A model generated the notes under the pieces. That model made no database searches. It was given only the letters and a program-made list of their open reading frames with translations, and was not told the DNA's origin. A DNA stretch of 64,000 nucleotides from Bombardia bombarda. Lineage: Eukaryota > Ascomycota > Sordariomycetes > Sordariales > Lasiosphaeriaceae. This document shows positions 44,155 to 56,193 of the stretch, piece by piece. Made by a program: the position numbers and the translations under genes. The DNA lies in NCBI GenBank assembly GCA_030512295.1, contig JAULSR010000001.1, positions 6,161,001-6,225,000 on the forward strand, written 5' to 3'. The first letter of the stretch is position 1. Each line of letters starts with the position of its first letter.

Positions 44155-46698
44155 GGTTTAGGTTTTGTTTACTTGGTTGGATGGTTGATATTGGGAAGGT
44201 GTGAACATAAGCTGTGAAATTATTTTTTGAGTTGCGTGAATCACTTTGTCTGTGGGTGGTGTGTGTGTGATAAATGTTTTGCCCCCTTCGGATATGGTGA
44301 CAGTCCCCTCTGTTGCCCCTTTTTATTTACCTTTCCGCCATGTAATATTATGAGTTCCAGCGGTTACCATATCCTCGCATCCATGGTAAATTCCTTGTCT
44401 GTTATGGCAGTGAAGGTCATACCCGTAAATAGAACCTCCAGTTTCTGATCGACCGACTTCTCCCTCTCTCCCAGTCTATTATCCGGGTTGGATTAGTAAC
44501 GTAGGCGCCACGTAGTGTGGGGGAACAATGGAAGGCCAAGACGGTTTGCCGATCTCGGTTCCGGACTGCGCATCGCTCCCGATGATTCAGCAAGGTCGGC
44601 TCGGGGATGTGGGGGGGAAAGATTAAGCGTCTGACCAAGCATTGTCTCGACTCTCGAAGCTTTTTACTGGGGAATGTTCGTAATGCCACTAGAACAAAAG
44701 CTATCCGTAGTGTACGGGGTTAACAAACCACAAAACCGACACCATGAGTAGCCAGTTCAGGCAACTCTGTATCACGTAACCATATCTCAGCGTCATGGAT
44801 TGGTTCCACGGTTGACATGCGTTCAACTGCTAGCTGGCTGCCGCCACAACGGACAACGCACAAGGCAAGCAAGCCCCCTGCGACGGTTCTCCCCCCTCTA
44901 GGTTGTAGTGTACCGGCATGATGTGCCTACCTGCAGCGGGCATCATCCGGCATATGATTCATTGGTGACGTCCTGGTTGGAGCGCTGGAAAGAGAAGCTG
45001 CACGGGCCCAGATAGCATGTCCGAGCTTCGCTTGTTACAGAGCTGTCATGATTGGTGTCATTCATCCAGAGGGCAAGCCTTATCATGAGAAGGTTTTTAA
45101 AGTTACATTCTGTGAGAGGAGCTGCAGATTGCGGGTATCGGAGGCATCTGCCCATCACAACAAGTCACAAAGCTCAGCCAACAAACTGGAAGGAAGATTA
45201 TAGAGACGTCAAACAGCCGGCGTTGATTGACACCGACATCCGCTGTCTGCTGACCGATCTTTAGAACGATATTACAACTAACAATGGAATTAGTGGTGAT
45301 TTTTGGCGTCTTTTTAGACTAGATTTTGGGCGATGCGTTGTGTAACCATCAAAAGTCAGTCATCCAATGGCTCGCTTGCAAGCATCGGCAAGCCACGCTG
45401 CCACGCCGCGTACCGCATTTCCGGGCGTTGGCGGTCTCATCTGTGATCTCATCTGTGTGACTCCCACCGCCATGCTGGTAACGGACATAAGTATTCTGAC
45501 TTCTCCTTGAACCTCCAGAAAATGATATTGGCCAATTGCAAAAACCCAGACGAACGGCAACGATACTGCAATATATCAAGGATTTTGGGGTTTCGAAATT
45601 CGAAAAACAACATGCACTACCTAATCATAGCTGTTGATTAATCAGAACAAGCCCACACAAATAGGGCTGGAAGCTGCCCAGAAATTGTCTAATGGGGGTG
45701 GACCGGTGGAACGCACGTCACCATGAACAGTCGTCCGTCAAGAAGCCGCTGCGCCAAGAGCGGCAAGAGGCAGGTCGTCACCACCATCGGCCACCATCGG
45801 CGGTGGCTCTTGCCGTCGCCCGACATTTTCTTGTCTCCCACCCACCCCTGACAAGTCTAGTCCCGCCCTTTGAGGCCCAGAAAGCTTAGTGCCGGCCGGA
45901 CAAGCCAGATCCACTTTCATCAAGAAAGTCGAGCGGAGGACCGCCGGCTAGCAGTACCTGCAGGAGGACACACCCGCTGCTGGTGCTGCTGCTACCTAAA
46001 GAAAAGGCAATGAGGCAAGCCAGGACAGGGCAGGGCAAAGGAAAATGGGGAGATATGGGAGGTAGGTCGCAGAGCAAGAGGGTCCTAGCGGAACCGTCAT
46101 TATTAAGTCAGGTCGCTCTTTCCTTCCGTCTCAACCAACTTCTCTCCATCGTATTCCCTAAATCTATCGCCCCTTCCTTGCCTTTACCATCTTGTCGACT
46201 CGCCGACTCGCCGACTGGCTACCCGAAGCCGGTCCCTTAGCCATCGTCCACACCCTGCCTGTCATTGCTCGACCGGTGATTAGGGAGAGGAGCTATCGTT
46301 GGTATTTCCGTCTCGCGAGACCAACGTCAAGCTTAGTACCCTTACCTAAACTTTAGCCATTATTTTACTTTTTTAACCTCCACCCACTACATAAATCCTA
46401 CCATTACTACTCTGTCGCGTTCAAGGACCAGCTGCTAGTGATAAGTGCTCGTTAGTAGCCTCACTGGTATCGATGGCGTACTGCCACACCAGGCATTCCA
46501 TCATTTATAATATATGAATGACACGGGCTGCTGTTGTGTGTTCCGGGCGTCAATTTTCGAATACGTCTGTCTGTTTGTCTTTGTGTGTCTTGAAGCTTTA
46601 GCCTGCTTGTGCTTGCTTCCTGCTTCCTGACCCCACCTCCAACCCACCAGAGAGATACATCTCTCTTGCGAGGCCTACCCTTGCTACTCTGCTCTATC
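44155..46698. other. Intergenic region, 2.5 kb
   Basis: Upstream of the ABC transporter. It contains CGACTCGC tandem units at about 46196-46214 and a doubled CACCATCGGC near 45780-45800. No gene recognised. Confidence 0.6.
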
Positions 46699-49600
46699 AT
46701 GGCAGAACCCCCGTCAGAGAAGGATAACCACACCACCGCTGTGCCTGACCCGCTGGCGCGGACCTATTCAAACCCGTCTTCAGATGAGCCCATAGAGGAG
46801 GAAAAGGAGATTGCAGAGGCCCAGTTGGGGAAGGGGCAGCACGTGGATGGCAAAGAGGTCAGGCACAGTGAGGATGAGGAAGATATCGAGAGGAGGACAG
46901 AGCTCAACCGTATGAAGAGCTATGCAACCGGCACCAGCATGGTCAGCACCACCACAGGTCACCAACCCATCAAGGAGAGCAAGCCGTGGTACAAACAACC
47001 CAACCCGTTACGATGGGGCAAAATCCCCCCAGTGCCCAAGGAAAATGCCGTGTGTCCAGAATACAAGGCCAGCTTTTTCAGCATCCTGTTCTTTGGCTGG
47101 ATGGGACCCCTGATGCAGGTGAGTGAGGACCAGCTAGCAAAACGAAACAATCAGAGGAGACCATGCTGACTCGCCACACAGACGGGATATAAGCGCTCCC
47201 TCGAGCCCACAGACATTTACAGCGTGAACCCAAACCGCGCCGTCGACCCACTGACGGACAAGATGCGCGCCTCCTTCGAGCGGCGCGTCGCAAAGGGCGA
47301 TAAGCACCCTCTGCTCGGCGCCATCCATGAGACCTTCTTCTTCGAGTTCTGGGTCGGCGGCATGTGCCAGCTCATGTCGGCCATCCTCCAAGTCATGTCG
47401 CCCTTCACCCTCCGCTACCTGATCCAGTTCGCGTCCGACGCCTACGTCGCAAACACCCAGGGGCTGCCCGCGCCCCATCTCGGAGCCGGTCTGGGCCTGG
47501 TATTTGGCGTGACGGCCATGCAGATTCTCCAGAGCTTGGGAACCAACCACTTCATCTACCGCGGCATGCTGATCGGTGGCATGGCGAGAGCGTCGCTGAT
47601 CAGTTTGATCTATGAAAAGTCTATGGTGATTTCTGGGCGCGCCAAGGCGGGAGGCGCTGAGCTGATTGAGGGTGCTGCGTCCGGGAGTACGGAGGAGAAG
47701 GAAGGGAAAGAAATTAAAGAGGGTAAAAACAAGAAGAAGGGTGGGGAGGAGTCTGCTGAGGGCGGCGGCCAGGCGGGCGTTTCTGGCGACGGTATTGGTT
47801 GGGGCAATGGCAGAGTTGTAAGTTTGATGCAAAAGGCAAGGCCCCCCTGAATGATCAATATACTGACATGTAATGCATGTGTAGATCAACCTAATGAGTG
47901 TCGACACTTACAGAATAGACCAAGCCTTTGGACTGTTCCACATCATCTGGACAGCACCGATATCATGCCTCATCACCCTCGTGATGCTGGTCATCAACCT
48001 GACCTACAGCGCCCTGGCCGGCTTCGCCCTTCTGGTTATCGGAATCCCAGTTCTCACAAACGCCATCAAGAAGCTCTTCATCCGCAGAAAGGCCATCAAC
48101 AAGATCACCGATCAGCGGGTCAGTCTGACGCAGGAGATCCTGCAGTCGGTCCGCTTCGTCAAGTTCTTCGGCTGGGAGAGCTCGTTCCTACAGCGCCTCG
48201 AGGAGTTCAGAAACCGCGAGATCGCAGCCATCCAGGTCCTGCTGGCTCTACGCAACGCCATCATGGCCATCAGCCTATCGCTACCTATCTTCGCCTCGAT
48301 GCTGTCCTTCATCACCTACTCCCTCACAAACCACGACCTGGCGCCGGCAGAGGTCTTCTCCTCTCTCGCCCTCTTCAACGGTCTGCGAATGCCGCTCAAC
48401 ATGCTCCCGCTGGTCATCGGCCAGGTCACCGACGCGTGGTCGTCCGTCTCGCGTATCCAAGAGTTCCTACTGGCCGAGGAGCGGGAAGACGAGGCGACCC
48501 TCAAGCCCGACGCCCCCAGCGCCGTGGCGATGCACAATGCGTCTTTCACCTGGGAGAGAACCCCGACCCAAGAGCTCGAGGCCACAGTCGGCGGTGCCGG
48601 CGCTTCCAAGGGGGGAAAGCAGCAGCAGGTCAAGGAACCAAAGGCCAACAGTAAGAAGCGCGCTCCCTCGCCGAACGCAAGCTCGGGAGAGGAAGATGCG
48701 AGGACGCTGGTTGAGGAGCGCGAGCCTTTCAAGCTCCAGGATATGAACTTTGAGATTGGGAGGAACGAGCTTGTTGCTGTGATCGGCACTGTCGGCAGCG
48801 GGAAGACGTCGCTGCTCGCGGCTTTGGCTGGAGACATGCGCAAGACGAGCGGCGAGGTGGTCCTGGGCGCTTCGAGGGCGTTTTGCCCCCAGTATGCCTG
48901 GATCCAGAACACCACTGTGAAGGACAATATCCTGTTTGGGAAGGAGCTGGATAAAGAGTGGTACTCGGAGGTCATCAAGGCGTAAGTTTTCTCTTTTGTG
49001 AGCTTCCTGAATGTGTAACTGATACGTGTTTTATTGGATTAGCTGCGCATTGCAACCCGATCTAGATATGCTGCCCAACAATGACCTGACAGAAATCGGC
49101 GAAAGAGGCATCACTATCTCGGGCGGCCAGAAACAGCGACTGAACATTGCGCGTGCCATTTACTTTGACGCCGACATCGTTCTGATGGACGATCCCCTGA
49201 GCGCTGTCGACGCTCATGTCGGCCGCCACATCTTCGACAATGCCATCATGGGCTTGCTCAAGGACAAGTGCCGAATCCTGGCTACGCATCAGCTCTGGGT
49301 CCTCAACCGTTGCGATCGCATTATCTGGATGGAGGGCGGCAAGGTTCAGGCGATCGACACCTTTGAAAATCTCATGAGGAACTCGGAGGGGTTCCAACAG
49401 CTCATGGAGACCACCGCCGTGGAGGAGAAGATGGAGGAGGCCGCCGAGGTTGCCGTGGTTCCCGGGGACAATGGCGGCGAGCCAAAGAAGAAGAGGAAGG
49501 GCAAGAGCCTGATGCAGTCCGAGGAGCGGGCTGTCGCAAGCGTGCCCTGGTCCGTGTATGGATCCTATGTTAGGGCCTCGGGCTCCATACTCAACGCGCC

Positions 49601-51410
49601 TATGGTCTTGGTGCTCTTGATCGTATCCCAGGGCGCCAACATTGTGACGAGCTTGTGGCTGTCGTGGTGGACGTCGAATGCCTTCGGCTATTCGATGGGT
49701 GTCTACATCGGCGTTTATGCCGCGCTCGGGGCCGTCCAAGCGTTATTGATGTTCGCGTTCATGGTGTACCTCTCGATCGTCGGCACCACGGCTAGCAAGA
49801 CGATGCTGCGGAACGCCATCAAGCGGGTGCTGCGCGCGCCCATGTCCTTCTTCGACACGACGCCGCTGGGCCGCATCACGAACCGCTTCAGTCGCGACGT
49901 AGACGTGATGGACAACAATCTCACAGACGCCCTGCGCATGTACTTCTTCAGCGTCGGCAGCATCACCGGCGTCTTTGCGCTGATCATTGCCTTCTTCCAC
50001 TACTTTGCCATCGCGCTAGTCCCTCTGTTTATTCTGTTCCTGTTTGCCACGAGCTACTACCGCTCGTCGGCGCGCGAGGTCAAGCGCTTTGAGGCCGTCA
50101 AGAGATCGTCTTTGTTTGCGAAGTTCGGCGAGGGCCTGTCGGGCATCGCGTGTATCCGGGCGTACGGCTTAAAGGACCGCTTCATCGCGGACCTGAGAAA
50201 GTCCATCGACGACATGGACTCGGCCTACTTTCTTACCTACTCTAACCAGCGATGGCTATCAGTCCGGCTGGACATGATCGGCAACAGTCTCGTCTTCACG
50301 ACCGGCATCCTGGTGGTGACCTCGCGCTTCGCCGTCAACCCCTCAGTCGGCGGCCTGGTCCTGTCGTACATCCTCGCCATCGTGCAGATGATCCAGTTCA
50401 CAGTCCGCCAGCTCGCCGAGGTGGAAAACGGCATGAACGCGGTCGAGCGCCTGGAGTACTACGGCTCGCAGCTCGAGGAGGAGGCCCCGCTCAAGACCAT
50501 CGACGTGCGCAAGAGCTGGCCCGAGAAAGGCGAGATCGTCTTCGACAACGTGGAGATGCGGTACCGCGACGGCCTGCCGCTCGTGCTGCAAGGCTTGAGC
50601 ATGCATATCCGTGGCGGCGAGCGCATCGGCATCGTCGGCCGCACGGGCGCCGGCAAGAGCTCCATTATGTCGACCCTTTTCCGGCTGGTAGAGCTATCGG
50701 GCGGCCGCATCACCATCGACGGGCTCGACATCTCTACCATCGGCGTACAGGACTTGCGCAACGGCCTCGCCATCATCCCGCAGGACCCGACACTGTTCCG
50801 CGGCACGGTACGGAGCAACCTTGACCCCTTTGGCGAGCACACGGACCTCGAGCTGTGGGACGCCCTTCGCCAGGCGGACCTGGTCCCAGCCGATGGGGGC
50901 TCTGCGAACGCAGACTCTAGCAGCAGCACGCCCACACCCACGCCAGCCCGTGACACAAGCCGCATCCACCTCGACTCAGTCGTCGAAGAGGACGGGCTCA
51001 ACTTCTCGCTCGGCCAGCGGCAGCTCATGGCGCTGGCGCGCGCCCTCGTGCGCGGCTCGCAGATCATCGTGTGCGACGAGGCGACGAGCAGCGTCGACAT
51101 GGACACGGACGACAAGATCCAGGCGACCATGGCCAAGGGCTTCCGCGGCAAGACGCTGCTGTGCATCGCACACAGGCTGCGTACGATTATCGGGTACGAC
51201 CGCATCTGTGTGATGGACAAGGGGCGGATCGCCGAGATGGCGGCGCCGCTGGATCTGTGGCGGGACGAGGGCGGGATATTCAGGAGCATGTGCGATCGGA
51301 GCGGGATTAGGATGGAGGATATTAAAGGGGCGAGGGACGTGATGGGAGAGAGGGATGAGAGGGCGGAGGGGGAGGGGGAGGGGAGGAGGATGACGGAGTT
51401 GGATTTGTGA
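46699..51410 (+). CDS. ABCC-type (Yor1-like) multidrug ABC transporter, full length (1506 aa)
   Basis: Exons 46699-47118, 47182-47817, 47885-48981 and 49043-51410, with introns of 63, 67 and 61 nt, all GT-AG and phase-consistent. The layout is acidic cytosolic N-terminus, TMD1, NBD1, TMD2, NBD2, without an extra N-terminal TMD0, as in Yor1. NBD1 has Walker A GTVGSGKTS (about 652), signature ISGGQKQRLNIAR (about 744) and Walker B IVLMDDPLSAVD, with Asp in place of the catalytic Glu, typical of ABCC NBD1. NBD2 has Walker A GRTGAGKSS (about 1251), signature FSLGQRQLM (about 1375) and Walker B IIVCDEATSSVD with Glu intact, so site 2 is expected to hydrolyse ATP. A charged Lys/Glu/Gly insert (EEKEGKEIKEGKNKKKGG) sits in the TMD1 cytosolic loop. 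The inferred role is plasma-membrane export of organic anions or drugs; substrate unknown. Confidence 0.95.
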
Positions 51411-53366
51411 GGGGTTGAGGGTTAGAGGGTGTGGTGAGGTGAAGGAGTAGGTCTATGAGGATATATCCATTGTTGGTTGGTTTGGCTATTGATATTTTTT
51501 ACACATGTCTATATTGAGAGCAAGTTCTGGGAGATAAAGCTTTCGTTTCGTACATATGCTTGGGTACCTTAGGTTTAGACTACCGTCTGAAAAGAAGGGG
51601 ACTGAGCAGGAGCAGAAGAATATTCGGGTTGCAGCTGGGTGAAGTGAGATTTATCTAGCGTACATACTTTACACATATAAATCTCCCATGAGATAAACCT
51701 ACATATGCAGCTGTGTTGATGCTGTTTATGATCTTTGGCCTCCCCCCTGCACACATGACATGTTCTCATATGTTGCGAATTCCAGACCTCTTCATATGTC
51801 ATGTTAAAATCATCTACGAAAACAGAACGCCGCATGCTACCCTCACATCCTTCACCCAGGGAAAGAAATCACCAGAAAGAAAGAAAGAAAGTAGTGAGCG
51901 AATAAAATAACTCTTTCGATACGTTGAAAGACTGAACGTACATGCATACTCTAGACGGCCAGTTACCTAGCTGCATCAGCCTCCATCCAAGTATCCTGTA
52001 AGTCTCTCGGGAATCCGCATGCATTGAGTAGTATGCGCATGCATGCATAGATCACAGACATTCCGATCCCAACAACCACTCAACCTATTATTCTTTCCCT
52101 CCACCTTTTATCCCGACGGCGGCCTATGCCCTGACCGTCTCGTCCAAGCACAAGGTATCCAGGCATGCTGACTCGGCAGGCCGCATGAGAGACAAAAAGC
52201 CCCTACCGTCTGTCTGTACAACTCAATTACTTGGGTGTAACTGCTACCACCTACCTGGAGCCTGGCTACCGTCCGGGATGGATTGGCTGAAATCAAAACG
52301 GCTGTGCATAGCATTGCATTTTTCATAGTACTTACTGACTTTACTTCTCACTGCTGTCTCACACGAGAGACCAATTATTCACTAGGATGTTGAGAAACCT
52401 CGGCGACCACAGCAGCAGCAGTAGCACGACTGGGTGGCGGATGGACAGACGGAGGGGCAGCATCTGACATCGGGCAGGTGACAACCTAGGCAAAGATAAA
52501 AGGAATCGGGGAAAAAAGAAAGAGAAGCGGCTTCCTGCATAATGATGCATACTACCTACCACCTACATGCGTATGCATATGATCTTCAACTTTTGAAACA
52601 TTCGGAAACAGATAGGACGGTTAATGACCACCCCCAACTCCTCGCCTCCTCCATAACTGGGAAATATCCGACACCTTTTATCTGTGTGTATGAACATGTA
52701 TGTATATATAAGTATATTATGCCCATCAAAAGACGACCACTCTCTCTACGAGTGTATACCTAGCTACCCAATAGCAAATACTATGTAAACATCGGTAGGT
52801 AAGTATACGTAGGCTAGGTGATAGTATACTAGGTAAAACCCCCAATAGTAGAGGAGGAGGAGGGCTGGCATGACGCAGAGCTCAATGCTTGCCTATTTGC
52901 TTGCTTCAAGTGAGGAAAGGAAAAGGGGATACAGTGAAAAGAAAACACCAAAAAAAGACAGTTTCGAATCGACAAGAAAAGGACTACTTCCAGGAGCCGA
53001 CTCCCCGTCTCTAATGCTCATCTGCCTGCCCGCCCGATCAGTAGAGCTAACTGACCATATTGCATAGAGTATCGCAAAACCATGCAACAACTCTCCATCC
53101 CACCAGACCTGATACAAACCGCACCGTAAAGATAGATAGCCGCCTCCTTTTTGTTGTTGTTATTATTGCCACTCTCCCCTTCTTCTTCCTCCTCAATATG
53201 GATCAAGTATTTTAAAAAGCCACCCCCTCCCCCCCCCAATTAAATGCTCCAACGCCGTTAAAAAAAAACAAGAAAAACCATCCACCTGCCCGCCGTAGTA
53301 TTAAGAACAAGTTATAATATTTCCCCCCAGTCGAAAAAGCACAGAAAACCCTCATTCCCTTTCCAT
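51411..53366. other. Convergent intergenic region, 2 kb
   Basis: 3' flanks of the transporter (plus) and the Ser-rich membrane protein (minus). It contains an AGAA microsatellite at about 51874-51891 and many TACCTACC/TAGGTA motifs at 52230-52850. No gene recognised. Confidence 0.6.
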
Positions 53367-54659
53367 TTAAAAGGGCCGCCCACCCTGCTGCTGCCCCCCC
53401 AACGGCCCACCATACGGATACTGCTGCTGGGCGCTCCCTGGCGTAATCTGCTCGTGATCCAGCAAATCATCCAGAAACGCGCTCGGCGCCCGCCCGCTCG
53501 CCGGCCTGCTGCTGCTGCTGTTGTTCAGATTCACCGAGCTCGAGCTAAAGTTGTTATTCCGTAGGTGCATCGTCGTCCGCGGCCCGAGCTCGGGCGACCC
53601 GTCGGGCGACGGCACCACCAGCGGGCCTGCACTACTCCCGTTGCTGGCGAAGCCTACCGAGGCTGGCCGCAGGTTCGTCATACTAATCGAGTTCCCGTTG
53701 CCGCCATGGCTGTGGCTGTATCCGTGGCCAGCACCGGCGGGTGCGGGCCCGCCAGCCGAGGCGTAGAAGCCCGAGGGGAGGAAGCGCGACTCGCGGTGGG
53801 ACGCGTTGGCGCCGGGCTGGGCGGTGGGGGAGAAGAAGAGGTTGGTCTGGCTGGGTGTTGCGGAGGGGGCGCCGGGGCCGCCGCCGGCTCCTGCTGCCGT
53901 GGAGAGGCGGTGGTTCTTTTTGAGGTTGTTGCCGTTGCTGTTGTTGTTGCTGATGCCGCCGCCGCTGGCGCTCCGGCCGCCGGGGGTAGCGGCGCCGGGG
54001 GGCAGTAGCGAGGGGGACGAGTCGCGGTCGTTGTACTTGTAGAAGGGGGCGGGGCCACCACCACTGCCACCACCAGCACCGGGGGCACCAAAGGCGTTGG
54101 CGGCCTTTTCGTTGGCGCGGTGCTGGCGCAGGGTGGCGCGCTCGACGGAGCGGTGGAGTAGCCAGGCGACGGTGCTGCGCCAGGCGAGCACGGCGATGGC
54201 GAAGGCGCCGAGGACGGCGCCGACGCAGATGAAGACGGTGCCCTCAGGGAGGGTCGAGTGGTTCATGTAGGGCGCGTTGTGCGTAGGCGGGACGCTGGGC
54301 GCGGGGTAGTCGGGGACGAAGGTGTTGACTGTCTTAGAGAGGGTCGGGAGGCCTGTGAAGCTGGGCGCGACGCTGTTGGTGACTGTTCCGGTGATGACGG
54401 CTGTGGTCCTGGCGGGGGCTGAGGCCGAGGTGGACGAGCTGGTTGACCGTGCCCCGGTGCTGGACGACGAGGTTGAACGGCTTGACGATGACGAGGTTGA
54501 CCGGCTTGACGATGCCGATGAAGTGGATGCTGACGTCCTGGAGGATGTTGAGGTGTCGGCATCGTCGTCGTTTTGGCCAAGGGCGCCGGTGAGGAGTAGA
54601 GAGGCGGAGAAGATAGTGAGGACAAGGGAGCGTCTTAGCGAGAGTCGAGGTGGCCCCAT
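53367..54659 (-). CDS. Ser/Thr-rich single-span membrane protein, Csi2-like (430 aa)
   Basis: Single exon, ATG at 54659; the frame upstream continues only through non-ATG codons, and this start gives a good signal peptide (SLRRSLVLTIFSASLLLTGA). A Ser/Thr/Asp-rich, probably O-mannosylated ectodomain of about 110 residues follows (STSSASSSRSTSSSSSRSTS). Next come a short ordered segment (VPDYPAPSVPPTHNAPYMNH) and one transmembrane helix at about 141-165 (GTVFICVGAVLGAFAIAVLA). The long cytosolic tail is rich in Gly, Ser, Asn and Pro. The juxtamembrane AWRSTVAWLLHRSVERATL is the most conserved-looking part. The topology and this motif recall fungal Csi2/vacuolar-membrane-type proteins linked to chitin synthesis in yeast, but that assignment is tentative. 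It could also be a cell-wall sensor-like protein. Confidence 0.8.
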   Translation of the reverse strand: MGPPRLSLRRSLVLTIFSASLLLTGALGQNDDDADTSTSSRTSASTSSASSSRSTSSSSSRSTSSSSTGARSTSSSTSASAPARTTAVITGTVTNSVAPSFTGLPTLSKTVNTFVPDYPAPSVPPTHNAPYMNHSTLPEGTVFICVGAVLGAFAIAVLAWRSTVAWLLHRSVERATLRQHRANEKAANAFGAPGAGGGSGGGPAPFYKYNDRDSSPSLLPPGAATPGGRSASGGGISNNNSNGNNLKKNHRLSTAAGAGGGPGAPSATPSQTNLFFSPTAQPGANASHRESRFLPSGFYASAGGPAPAGAGHGYSHSHGGNGNSISMTNLRPASVGFASNGSSAGPLVVPSPDGSPELGPRTTMHLRNNNFSSSSVNLNNSSSSRPASGRAPSAFLDDLLDHEQITPGSAQQQYPYGGPLGGQQQGGRPF

Positions 54660-56193
54660 CTTGGCTGCTTTGTTGATATCGAGAGATATCAAAATCCAAA
54701 CGTCAAGAAAATGGCACGAATTGCTGCTGTTGTCGTCGTCGCGGTCGTGAAGCCAAAGCAAAGAAAGAAGACAGGTAGGTTTTGGCGTGTGGGCGTGTTG
54801 GTGTGTTGATCCGTCAACAGGCTGCAGCCACCATCAAAATCAAGAGTCTCTGTTACTGGTTGGTGGTGGGTGTGGTGCCTCTGGGAGCGGCTGATGGCTG
54901 AGCTGACGTGCGTATTCTCGTACAAAGAAGGAAAAGGTGCCGCCGTCTCGGATGCGCGGGCAGCTGCTGTTGCTGTGCTACGGTTACTGAAAAGGTGGAC
55001 AGACACTCGAGATCCTGTGTTCGTCAAGAGAATGAATGACCCTAAATTAAAAGAAACGAGAGAATGGTTGTGGAAAAGAAAGAGAGGCAAGACAAGAGAT
55101 GGTGTTTCTGCTGTCTATCTCAGGGCAGTGCAGTACAATTTAGTGCTGTCGTCCAGCAGGGAAAAGGAGACCCATGAATGCTCGTGTTGGTCCCATGATG
55201 GTCCGTCCCCCTCGCTCCAGGCCCCTGGCGCCCCCAGACCATCCGACCATTAGCAGCCAGCAGCCAGGCGGAGAAGGCGCCATGGGTCCATCCCACCGCG
55301 CCGTTCAAAAACTGAACTCTGCCGCTGTCTCAGCTCTGCGCAAACCGAGATTCGCTACCTGCCGAGACCGTACGAGGCGCAATTGGCACCGTACGCCCAC
55401 CTTTCCCTTTTCCGCCCGTTTGTGTGCTGACGCACCCCTGCATTGCAACAACATTGCTCGTGTTCGGCCTTCGAGTTTGCATTTAGCGATTAAAGAGCCG
55501 TGGTTGTTCTGTTCGTAACAGTTTGTCGCTTCACGGTGCATTGATATATCACGTTTTTTGGAGGCAAGTTTTATGGGGCTGCCAAACCTGCATAGATAAT
55601 GCAGGCTGGAAACCCAATGCTGCTCAGCACTGTCTTTGACTGCCCCATCTGATATTTTTATACCTCGCTCGTACGTGGTGGTAACCGCAACGTAAAGCAA
55701 CATCTGCATTACATGTACTGTACATAGCAGCACTCGTATCTAACCTGACGATGACGTGGTTGCCCTGGTATGCAAGGGTGGGGCGAAAGACTCTGTGCAC
55801 TGTGCAAAAATGTCTCTCCAAATCTGGAACGCAAAATCTGTACCCCATTTTTAGCCTGCTCGATTTCCGAACGAACTGCAGGACCCTGAGTTAACACCGT
55901 GGACAATTGGCCGCCTGCCACCAGCTGTCCGCCAGACTTGCACTGTTCTGTCGCCACGTGAAGCGCGCGCGCTACCAGTCGGTGGAATTTTTACAGTCGG
56001 TTTACCCAGGCGGAACCTCACCTTGGGCCTGTCGCTATTAATCACGGAACCGACTTGCGAGAACTTGAAACCCTCGTTAACGCATTTATTCATCCGCCAA
56101 CCGCTGCCGCCCTTCAACGCCGGCAGATCTATCTCGATTTTCACAAGACAGCTTCATCATACGGGAAGGCAGTCAACTGCCTAATCCAGCGCC
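54660..56193. promoter_or_regulatory. Divergent promoter region, 1.5 kb
   Basis: Between the divergent start codons at 54659 (minus) and 56194 (plus). Only short overlapping open frames without recognisable content. Specific sites not identified. Confidence 0.5.
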
